Part shown: piece after piece, positions 1 through 10,400 of the stretch
Numbering within the stretch: position 1 is the stretch's first letter
Layout of the letters: each line of letters begins with the position of its first letter
Origin: Phoronis australis
Taxonomy: Eukaryota > Phoronida > Phoronidae
NCBI GenBank assembly: GCA_002633005.1
Contig: NMRA01000267.1
Span: forward strand, 64,001 to 128,000
DNA length: 64,000 nt
Direction of reading: 5' to 3'
The notes under the pieces: generated by a model
Databases searched by the model: none
Told to the model about the DNA's origin: nothing
Seen by the model: the letters and a program-made list of their open reading frames with translations, nothing else
Made by a program: the position numbers and the translations under genes

Positions 1-963
1 AAAAGAGTGGTATTTACCAGTTGGGTACAGTTTCTAAAATTTGAGCCATTGAAATAGAAGCCAAAATTAAATTTTCTTGATTCAGAAGATTGGGACACAG
101 GCGCTTTTGGTGTTCATCATATTTCTGAAACATCGGACACTTCGTTTTGTATCAAAAGTCTGAAATCAAGCATAGAAGTTCATACAAGATATTGTTGAAA
201 ATAGACAACAATGCAATGTATCCCCATAAGTGTGTAGCATCGATGCAAGTGATTGTCCGTTTATTGCAAATCGTAATTCCTGAATTTGAGATGGCCAATA
301 CTGCCTATATCTAGAATTTGATAAAGCCGTGGCCTTGAGCAGCATCTTAATGTTTCACTGTTCCAAACTGGGGAATATTTACCGACGGCTACATTCATTT
401 GTCAGGGTTTTTTTCTCCATGTTTGAATCCAAACCAAATCAGTTCACAATGAAAAATGCTCCAAACCTCAAAAATATTACTTTTATAGATTTTACGAACT
501 GTTGCGAACTTGGATAATTTTAAAAGAGTGAAATAGAGAACACCAGCCAGCAACAAAATCTTGAAGCATCGACTAGGTGACTACACTGACAGCTCATAAC
601 ATGCTATCGTTTGTGGTGATACTTAAATCATAATTAATCTGCAGGGACTTCATAATAAGTCACAAACACGATAATTATCTAGATAATATGTTGAAATGCT
701 TTCAGATGGTTGCTTAATGTATGACTGAACAGGATCATGAGCGCACTCCATAGATGCAAGAAGTGTGTGAAAAAACTAAATGTGTTCACGTGCTTCGCTT
801 CAAATGCATGGCGATATTTGAGAAAAATCATGACATTGTATATTCAGAAGGTTATGGCTTTAAGAGAACTGCTCTCCGTGTAAATATTCTGAGTATATGT
901 TTGAATTATGTATTTATACATGAGTAGGCAAAGCCTACGATGTACAATAAATGATATTATTAA
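1..963. other. No gene seen, left edge
   Basis: AT-rich sequence with only short chance reading frames, the longest of 62 codons. No splice-bounded conserved exon, RNA gene or repeat was recognised. It could be 3' flank or intron of the minus-strand gene that begins near 3.8 kb. Confidence 0.5.
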
Positions 964-1949
964 AATTAATCAAATGCATAGAGATACTTGAGAAGACTTG
1001 CGTTATCGCGAGTTCCTTGCGTAAACAGAGCATAGCCCGACTCTCACAAAACACCTCTAGTTTATCGATAAGGAGAAATATAAATTGAGCTCTGTCATGC
1101 AGGCTTTCACTAATGCCTTTAACCTAGACTTCGACAAAATTGTCTTTGTAGCCTTAAACAAGAGCCAATATGCGCCCACAACTCCCTAGTTGCTACTTAG
1201 AACACCTACTACTGATCTTAAGACACAGACACAGCCATTAAATATGTCTGGAAAACACAAATATGAATAAGTTTTGACACTGTAAACTGGCAATAACTTA
1301 AGCACAGTGTGCCTGCACCAGACAAAGGTCCCAAGTGCATAGGTGCTCCATACTAACTCCACATGTCATTTGATAGGGATGCCTGCTCATATTTGAATAC
1401 GCACATATTTTAATTATGTAGAGTAGTGGTATTGTATTATTCAACAGATATCCACCTTCTCTCAAATTGACAATGAACTGAGACTAAAGAAGCAGCTTGA
1501 TTAGAACAAGAAAATGAGGGTAATGAAGGTGTTGTTCTAATCTGGTGCAGCATTGAAGTTGACATTGTTATTAATTAAATATCTGGCTATGAGCACTGTA
1601 AAAGATTTTCACAGATGTTTGTCAAAAGCTATTTCACAAAGCCACAATTCGTAACCAAAAGATATCTAGAAGTCAGGATGGCTAATCATCAAAATGTTAA
1701 TTTTAATGCAAATTAACACTTCATAAAAAATGCATTATTGACAACGCCATACTACATATGCATTAAAGCAAAATGTATAATTTATCAAATTTATATTCAA
1801 AGATGAACAACATTGTCAAGGGTTTATGTAAGCAGGGTATGAATAAAAAACTGCTGGGCAAAAATCTGCCCATTTACCAGCAAAAAATTGGTGAGATTTT
1901 GAGCATCTTAGTTTATTCATACACAGGTTGAATAACATCAGAAACAATT
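964..1949. repeat. Direct repeat A, copy 1
   Basis: About 986 bases that recur almost unchanged at 1958-2970. The two copies differ by scattered substitutions and by a roughly 24-base insertion in copy 2 near 2630. Copy 1 ends exactly at a lone N (1950). Non-coding. Most likely one allele of a locus assembled twice rather than a true tandem duplication. Confidence 0.85.
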
Positions 1950-1957
1950 NGGCGCAT

Positions 1958-2970
1958 AATTAATCAAATGCATAGAGATACTTGAGAAGACTTGCGTTAT
2001 CGAGAGTTCCTTGCGTAAACAGAGCATAGCCCGGCTCTCACAAAACACCTCTAGTTTATCAATAAGGAGGAGAAATATAAATTGAGCTCTGTCATGCAGG
2101 CTTTCACTAATGCCTTTGACCTAGACTTCGACAAAATTGTCTTTGTAGCCTTAAACAAGAGCCAATATGCGCCCACAACTCCCTAGTTGCTACTTACAAC
2201 ACCTACTACTGATCTTAAGACACAGACACATCCATTAAATATGTCTGGAAAACACAAATATGAATAAGTTTTGACACTGTAAACTGGCAATAACTTAAGC
2301 ACAGTGTGCCTGCACCAGACAAAGGTCCCAAGTGCATAGGTGCTCCACACTAACTCCACATGTCATTTGATGGGGATGCCTGCTCATATTTGAATACGCA
2401 CATATTTTAATTCTGTAGAGTAGTGGTATTGTATTATTCAACAGATGTCCACCTTCTCTCAAATTGACAATGAACTGAGACTAAAGAAGCAGCTTGATTA
2501 GAACAAGAAAATGAGGGTAATGAAAGTGTTGTTCTAATCTGGTGCAGCGTTGAAGCTGACATTGTTATTAATTAAATATCTGGCTATGAGCACTGTAGAA
2601 GATTTTCACAGATGTTTGTCAAAATCTATAAAATTCATTGATTTCAAAGCTATTTCACAAAGCCACAATTCGTGACCAAAACATATCTAGAAGTCAGGAT
2701 GGCTAATCATCAAAATGTTAATTTTAATGCAAATTAACACTTCATAAAAAATGCATTATTGACAACGCCATACTACATATGCATTAAAGCAAAATGTATA
2801 ATTTATCAAATTTATATTCAAAGATGAACAACATTGTCAAGGGTTTATGTAAGCAGGGTATGAATTAAAAACTGCTGGGCAAAAATCTGTCCATTTACCA
2901 GCAAAAAATTGGTGAGATTTTGAGCATCTTAGTTCATTCATACACAGGTTGAATAACATCAGAATCAATT
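1958..2970. repeat. Direct repeat A, copy 2
   Basis: Second copy of the 964-1949 block, beginning a few bases after the N at 1950 and running on into unique DNA after 2970. Differences from copy 1 are single substitutions and short indels spread evenly, as between alleles. Confidence 0.85.
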
Positions 2971-3085
2971 AAATCTTAAATTCACTGAAAACAATATTCC
3001 TGTCAGTATGGTTCTATAAGAGTAACTACTAAAAGATAATTCAAATCTTACACATACTTTCAACAACAAAAAATGCTAAGAATTT

Positions 3086-3187
3086 TTAAACTGAAAGTGT
3101 GGATAGTTGATATAAGGTTGTTTTTCTTTTCTCCACTGGATAAGGGGCATCAAACTGGTTCTCGAAATCGGGATCCCCAGTGTACAC
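3086..3187 (-). CDS. Possible exon of the minus-strand gene
   Basis: Minus-strand open stretch of 34 codons ending in TAA, preceded by a CCAG that could be an acceptor (pyrimidine tract poor). It reads with an acidic-aromatic then basic composition (GDPDFENQFDAPYPVEKRK), plausible as a cytoplasmic tail. It is in phase 0, which does not match the upstream exon at 3617-3812 directly, so an unseen exon would be needed. Not recognised as a known family; may be chance. Confidence 0.2.
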   Translation of the reverse strand: MYTGDPDFENQFDAPYPVEKRKTTLYQLSTLSV

Positions 3188-3418
3188 CTGGGACTATTGT
3201 CAAATGTAGGTAATAGGTAACAGCAGAGAAACAGAGCCGTCATTCATTGAAAAAGTGCTCAGACCTGAATGGCTGAAATCTATAACAACTACAACATTAT
3301 CTGTACTAAGTTACCCACCAATCTAATGAATTAAATGAAATTCATTGGACTGAGAGCAAAAAGGTTAATAGGTCCCTGATTAGAGAACCAGTAACTCCCA
3401 TTGAATAACACCCATTAG

Positions 3419-3480
3419 TCAGTGAGAGTAACTGGTTTTCAAATCAATTTTAAACCAGGGACCCACCAATCCGACTATTA
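3419..3480 (-). CDS. Possible second exon, minus-strand gene
   Basis: Follows a strong acceptor on the minus strand (long T-rich tract ending CTGCAG at 3486-3481). It reads in phase with the 3617-3812 exon (1 + 62 nt = 21 codons), ends at TGA 3421-3419, and would complete an 85-residue protein. Spliced this way the product would be a small secreted or type-I-like protein. No family recognised; the stop might instead mark a wrong exon end. Confidence 0.3.
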
Positions 3481-3616
3481 CTGCAGAAAAAATTAATGAT
3501 GTGAAAAGAAAAAAAAACAACCTGTTGAGAGACAGAGTATGCTGTTCGTCCTTTCTAAAAGTACAATACATTTTTAAGACACTCACTTCAGTTGTCAGAC
3601 AAAACACACTACTTAC

Positions 3617-3812
3617 TAATTGTCTTGTTGAATTCTTTTTCGTCACTACTTCGCACCAAATCGAGGAAGAAGTTGGTCATCGTATAAACAGGCTTCAATC
3701 CCCTATCAATAGCTGTTCGTTCCGACTCGGTCCCGTTTTCGCCTGTCACGATATCCGCCATCATCAAAGCCAAAGGCACCAAGGCCAATAAAAGAAAGCT
3801 CAGTGTCTTCAT
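3617..3812 (-). CDS. Signal-peptide start exon, unknown protein
   Basis: First coding exon of an unrecognised minus-strand gene. The ATG (3812-3810) opens a classical signal peptide, MKTLSFLLLALVPLALMMAD, followed by an acidic Asn/Glu-rich stretch with an N-glycosylation sequon (NGT), a mixed helix (TMTNFFLDLV) and a second sequon (NKT). The exon is bounded on the minus strand by a good acceptor 12 bases before the ATG (TTTTCCACAG, ending at 3825) and a consensus donor (GTAAGT, 3616-3611), so a 5' UTR intron precedes it. The product would enter the secretory pathway. It lies head to head with MAP2K4. Function unknown; the signal peptide and splice sites make a real gene more likely than not. 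Confidence 0.55.
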
Positions 3813-3826
3813 ACTGAACAATAACT

Positions 3827-4417
3827 GTGGAAAAGAATGAATCTGGTTACTTCGGAACTGCCTATACTAATTACCTAGAAACAACTAGAACAAAATACAC
3901 TTATTACGACCCCAATCTCACGATCTGCACTCTTATCTAAAGCGTTTCTGAACTCACTTAGTTGACTGAGCGGAGTGACACCAGTGGTGTGAACTTTGAA
4001 CTATTGACTTCACAACCGCGCCCTCTGATTTCATGATGAAGATAATTTACTTTTTGTTTGAAAATAACAACTTATGTGTAATTTGTTCATCAAGAACGCT
4101 ATAAATCACCATTTACATAATTTTTTTGGATTTTATAATTGATAACGCAAAAAATACTAAACGTACCCGAAAACTCGCACGGGCGAGTTTGCCTAGTGTG
4201 ACGTCAGAGGGTATTTTCCCGTATATTTTCATTGATGACTCACCAACAAATGAACTGCACAGTGAGTAGTTAATCGGCGCTACACTCGTAACTGTTGTGT
4301 ACTATAAGATCGGAGACAACCCAAGATCTCGCCTAGGCCAGAAAGGTGGCGTTTTTGTGCGAGTTTGCCTGCTTTATACGCGGTTACAGAAACGCCGAGA
4401 GGGGAAAAAATTCCAAG
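3827..4417. promoter_or_regulatory. Probable bidirectional promoter region
   Basis: About 0.6 kb between the minus-strand signal-peptide exon and the MAP2K4 ATG. Its MAP2K4 side is richer in GC and CpG than the flanks and contains a CRE palindrome. The minus gene has a 5' UTR intron here, so its start site probably lies near 3.9-4.2 kb. No TATA box was identified. The promoter call rests on head-to-head gene arrangement and is inferred. Confidence 0.5.
4199..4206. promoter_or_regulatory. CRE palindrome TGACGTCA
   Basis: Perfect 8-base cAMP-response/ATF element, 212 bases upstream of the MAP2K4 start codon. CREB, ATF2 and Jun/ATF dimers bind this sequence. MKK4 acts upstream of JNK and p38, which phosphorylate c-Jun and ATF2, so a feedback loop is conceivable but unproven. 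Confidence 0.5.
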
Positions 4418-4448
4418 ATGGCGACAAACGATGGGTCGCCCGATCAAG
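4418..4448 (+). CDS. MAP2K4 coding exon 1
   Basis: Encodes [10 protein letters not shown] plus one base. The ATG is preceded by AAG and followed by G, and the donor is GGTAAAT. Short first coding exon; intron 1 is 2.0 kb. Confidence 0.85.
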
Positions 4449-7400
4449 GTAAATTGACGTTTGTTTTCTACTTGTTTGTCACCCGTGTGTTCAAAACTGG
4501 TGGGGTCGGGATGACTCATACCTGACACATATACACTGACTCAGAACTTCTGTCTCACCATTCAACTGATGGTGTTGTTAGTCACTGTTGTAGAATTGTT
4601 TGAGCTTCTGCAATGAACACTTCAAACAGCAAGCCAACAACAAGGAAGTGTCAAAACTCCTCAAACGAGGGGAATCCCAACTTGATGCTTTGATGTTTTA
4701 GGATGCCAATAAAATGCTCCGTGCTATACTTTTAATGACAATGATTATGCATGATGTGGTTAAGCGTTAGACTGGAAAAATGCCAAGTTTTGTAAAATTT
4801 AAAAAGCAGTATTATTCCAAACTTAAAGTGAAAAACACTACTAAGTCAAAGTGAATTTGCCATTTGGTCTAATTTTTCTGTACAGCGCTGTGTGAATACC
4901 AGTAAATATTTCCATCTATTTAGCAACCTTTTGATTTTACTACAAATTTGTTTGTGTGTAACATGATTTTGATTACAATTACAAGATAGACTGTCAATCT
5001 TGGATTTTCTCTTCTTTACACTTCACACTCAAAGTCGAGTATTCCAACGTGGTTCTCATTCGTTGCCTAAATTCATTCACTCACTAGTAAGATCGACCTC
5101 AGAGGGGTAGGTGATACTTTTGTGCAATGCTCGAGTGTCTTCTACTAAAGCTAGATTAGAACCTGGTTTCCCAAACAGGAGTGCGGAGCGCAAACCACTG
5201 AGCTACACTGTCTCCTCCTGTTTGTTGCTTTATTAAGATTCACATGTATGTCATGTTGTAGCCATAAAGGTTTTCAATTAATTCTATTTCAATAGTTTCC
5301 ATGGGTGCACCTTGAAGGATGAGGAGTATGTATGGATGTTACGTCTCATGTTCAAAATTTGGTTATCAATATAATCCAGTTTTTACTTACCAGTTCCTCC
5401 ATATTGTTACCGTGTTCATACTATAGTATATCTAAGCCATTTATGTATATTTACTCACTTGAAAAGGATATACTTTCAGCTGCAGGTTGTACTGTTATAA
5501 AGGTAAAAAGTCACCATCAAACTGAGATGAAATGTTTGTGATGAGTGTCTTATTCAGATTACAGAAAACATTGTATTTAACGTCTCTAAAAATTATAGAA
5601 CATAATGACATGTTTGTGTATAGCTATCCAAGACTTTATGTTTTCAAGACTGGTGACATCAGTTAGATTCTGTCTGTGTTATCCAGGCAACAAACTTTAG
5701 TAAGACTAATGCACACTCTTCCCAGACATAAACAGTAACTATTAGCAGCTGAAACGGTAACAAAAATTCTCTAAAGGCATTCTTTAAAATGTTAAGTTCT
5801 GTGAAAGTTTTAAGGTCTTGTGTTTAACGGAATTTATTCACCACTTCACAAGTTTTCTTCAGCTTTTGTCCCCATTAAGCTGAAATTATATTAGTCTTGG
5901 CTTTTGAAATTTTCTGTTATGTGATTCATAAAGGTTTTTGGTATTCTTAAATGAGAGAGATACATTCATTGCAATTGTGATCTAGAACAGCCTTTGAACT
6001 ACTGTTCTGGTAAAATAAAGTGATCGGTGTATCGGTAGAAGAGGAGCAAAGAGAAATTAGTGACTGGTTGTCCAATTATTCTTTCAGACCTAAATTGATA
6101 CAATGGAGTGGTTGTGAAACCTGATTTATAAAAGTAATAAGTCCGTTATTGCATGTACTAGAAAAAAAATGAAGATTCGTTCGACAATTTTGCTTGTATG
6201 ATTTCGTGACATGGAGTGTGGAATTTCTCAAGGACCTAGTCTAATATCGGACAAAGATTGGGAAAATTGTTCATTTTTACTTTCTGAAGGGAAAATTGTT
6301 CATTATTACTTTCTGAACTGTCGAACACAAGGACATTCAAAACATTTAGTGAACTGCATGTCAGTTAACTACAGTGCCTGTTGGACCACATTATGATACC
6401 TGATTTGTTTTATGTATTCGTACAAAACATAATGTCGGTGACCTTCATATTTCAGTGACGAGGAGAGGAAGATTGAGGCTAGATTTCAACGGTCGCAATA
6501 CCGCTGGGCCATTGGGCCATGTGCCACAGTCATTGCCAACTCAACGCACACAGTCTCACATGGCCTCTATTGGATATCCAACAATTGGGTAAGTTAAACT
6601 ACTACAATTTTTATAACCACTAAATCATTTGTGAGGAGATGTGAACCTTGTGAACGTTGTATCAAAATTCACTAGATGATGCCAATGATGCTAGGTTTCT
6701 GCTCATGGAAATGCATGCCTTCAAGACACGTCAGAATCTTGTCACACAAAGGTCCTCATTCTATCCTCAAAGTATTAGGGTAGATGATACAATGAGGAGA
6801 CTTACTTTATTAGTGTAAACTAGTGAATATCTTTTTCCTCCATTAGAAGTACTTCGGTTATGACCAAGTACACGTAGAAATTTACTAAAATAGGTAACAT
6901 ACAGGGTCCAAATTAACGCTTCAAGTTTAACAGCGAAACATGTGGTTTTGCTAATTCGCTTGGAAGGTAAACTGTACTTAAAATTTATCGTGTGTTAAAC
7001 CTGTAAAACACTTTTAACTCCTTGGTTTGCTTCAAGTTTAAAAGTTAGAAGGTCAAATCTACTTGTGAGTAGTAACATGACATACATTTTTTGCAATTTC
7101 TACCCACCTACTCTGCTACTCCACACAACAAAATCTTAACAGCAAAACGCCTTTTATTTCCATCTGAATGTTACACAGATATTGTTTCTAGGGTACCACT
7201 GACTTGAGCAATGTTCTCTCTTTGTTTTACATGCTTTAGTTATGTGTCATATTAGCAGGTGGCCTGAACAACACGCTCCAGGTTTTTGCTCTTCACCAGG
7301 CATTTTCCTTGAAGGTCAAATTTTATTAACTGTTTCATCTGCAAAATATTGTTGTTATTGTATAGATACAACTGACTATATTGTGGACATCTTCAGTATA

Positions 7401-10400
7401 TTTAATGCTGAACTATTCATTATGAGTTATTCGTATTTTTCTCCCCTGTTGTTCACAATCCAGCATTTCATATCTGGGAATGTTAACACATTTTAAGTAT
7501 AGCATTGAAAGAGAAATTGTCACTGGGTAATTCTTCACAACTTGCCTTAGATGGCTAACTAACCACACCACAAGGCAGCCTAGATGACAACAGAACATAT
7601 GGTCCAATGTTGTGGTTTGAGTTCGCAGAACTGGCACTGATCTAGTTCCCAGAATTCAGAGTAAATTAGTATATCACCGTGGTGACCACTAGTAGCCAGC
7701 TTAGTCATGAGCAAAGCTGACATCCATTCATGACTAATTGTTCTTCATTGATTGGCCCTTGTGAAGACCAACTGAATGGATATAAACTTACATGTTACTG
7801 TTATTCAGCATTTAATTAATCCTTTACCTTGTGAAAGGTGTGTAGTCAATTGGGAGAATTGTGTGTCACAAAATTGTTAACCTTATGCCGCAGGAAGACT
7901 TGAACCAACTAGGATACATAGCATTTTTGTTTTAGTCAAATTCTGACTTGGGTTTGTAAGGAAATTCATATTCCATTAATACATTTTACACAAAGATTCC
8001 TATTGGAGTAGTTGGTTGTGCCCTGTTCCTCTCGTTAAATTTGATTATCTAAACTTGTTGACCTAGGAGCGTCACTTATTGATTTTTGTCACAGTCTCAC
8101 TGCTGTACGTTTGTCCCTTGTTTAGGACTGCCTTAACTTAATTCTGTTCATTTGTAGCGAACGGCTACGCTCTCAGAGTCTAGAACAATCCGGAAAATTA
8201 CAGATCTCTCCAGAGCTCGTAAGTTTCCCAACTTTGTGTCACGTCATTTTGTTTGTTTATATATAAAAATTGCAAAGTTTGCTTGAATTAGTAATTCGGG
8301 TAATTTCCTAGTAGTGGGCTTGTTGGATGCTTTATGAAATTTTTGGACCAATGGGTTATAGGTGGACTTATGTGAGTGTTTATTGGACACCTGTTCTTTG
8401 CGTATCAGTTGCTGTTTAGATGTATTCCAAGTATAACCATTGTGGTATCTTTTAAGTTCCAAAGTTTGCATGCCTTTTGTATTCAATTGTACTGATATAG
8501 GTCATCGTAGGACACATTTTGACTCGGAAAAGTAGAATGTATGCCATTTCTTGCCCCAAAAGCATTGCAACAGTTTTTAATATCTACATTTTGTTACCAA
8601 CTGATAATGATACCTTATGTCTTTACTCATGGTATGATAAAAACAGAAATTTGTCATGTACTGTACATTGTTTGACAAATTTGAAGAGAATCTCCTTGAC
8701 CTCTGCATCACCATCTTCAAAGTTTTGAAAATCTGTTTACTTGTAAATGATACATTTACCGTGGCAATATATATTTTCATGATGAGATATTTGTAATGCA
8801 TTACCATTGGTCAAAAATTGGGTTTATTGTTGTGCTGAAATTATGGATACAAATCTTGCAGGTATTTGACTTCACAGCTGATGATCTGAAAGACTTGGGT
8901 CAGATCGGGCGGGGTAATTTTGGCACGGTTAACAAAATGTGCCACGAGCTAAGTAACACCGCCATGGCTGTTAAAGTAAGTGATAATTATTGTTTTATCA
9001 CCAGGGTCTTGTTTCGTTGTTCCTAGCCTTTGTTGATTGGCTCAACATTGACATCACCGTTCACTTGACACGTGATGGTGGTGTGATGTCGTTGTTGATA
9101 ATCAAGCGTATAACTTTCATGTTCAACGGATCACTGAATGTGTTTAAATTGCTGTGCTGTGTTTTATACTGGCAATAATCAACTGTCATTTGTAAAGTAA
9201 ACAAGGTTTAGTGTGTCATTCTGTTGTCGTGCAAAACATAAAGATACATTGCTTGTTACTACTGATTTTCAAACTCAATGGGAATGACTTTAGAAATATG
9301 TATTTTTAATCTATGTATTATTTTTAATATTGATAATGAAGTAATAAAAATAATAAAGTGATGTTATTAATAATCGAAAAGATGGCTTACAGACAAAAGT
9401 GTAGTCAGTAACATTTGTTAACAGTCAGAATAAGACATGCATTTGTGGCCACTACTGTTGGGGTCATGTTCCTTTGTTCATTGCAGAAAACCTAACGTGA
9501 AGGTTGTTTGCATTTTATCTGTTAACCTATTTTGGGGCTTACTTTCATCAGGGCTTGGAATTTTCCGCGGAAACGCGGATTTCCGCTTTTTTGAAATGTG
9601 CTTTCCGCTTTTTTTATAATATTTCCGCGTAAAAAAATCGGATTTGATATGAAATTTCCGCGGCAAATTCCTTTCTTACCGCGGCGTTGCAGACGACGTT
9701 CACCTCGGAAAGCGGAAGTCTTTATATTTCGGAGGAACGTAAATTGTCAACATTGCCGGGGCATCTGGGTAAAGCGTGGTCTGATTTTCAATGGCGGCTC
9801 GTGTTATTGTTAAGCGCGGCGACAAATACTACCGCCCTGCAGCCAAATTTGTGTGGGTTGGGAGTGGACGGTCGAGCGAAAAGGACGCAGACGCATGCTA
9901 CTGATGGTGGTAACGTTTTTTTTTTAGTCTTCCCGATTTTTNCATTTGTAAAGTAAACAAGGTTTAGTGTGTCATTCTGTTGTCGTGCAAAACATAAAGA
10001 TACATTGCTTGTTACTACTGATTTTCAAACTCAAGCGTGATCAATGGCTTTGCAAATGGGAATGATTTTAGAGATATGTATTTTTAATCTATGTATTATT
10101 TTTAATATTGATAATGAAGTAATAAAAATAATAAAGTGATGTCATTAATAATCGAAAAGATGGCTTACAGACAAAAATCTAGTCAGTAACATTTGTTAAC
10201 AGTCAGAATATGCATTTGTGGCCACTACTGTTAGGGCCATGTTTCTTTGTTCATTGCAGAAAAGCTAACGTGAAGGTTGTTTGCATTTTATCTATTAACC
10301 TATTCGATGCATTTTGAGTTTTACTTTCACTATTTTGTATCCATGATGGCTGGTGTGTGGTACTCGTACCAAAAAGAATGTACAGTGGACTCGTGCTTTA

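Larger units (their letters stand above)
4449..6455 (+). other. MAP2K4 intron 1
   Basis: 2.0-kb intron. It holds a tRNA-like repeat (5150-5218, minus) and a two-unit tandem repeat (6260-6317). No further exon seen. Confidence 0.8.

Noticed and set aside
5150-5218. Functional tRNA gene
   Set aside because: Promoter boxes are recognisable but the acceptor and anticodon stems do not pair; better explained as a SINE head.
9478-9666. Lys-rich minus frame in the CpG-rich block
   Set aside because: Its composition follows from the repeated TTCCGC/TTTTT words; no domain pattern.
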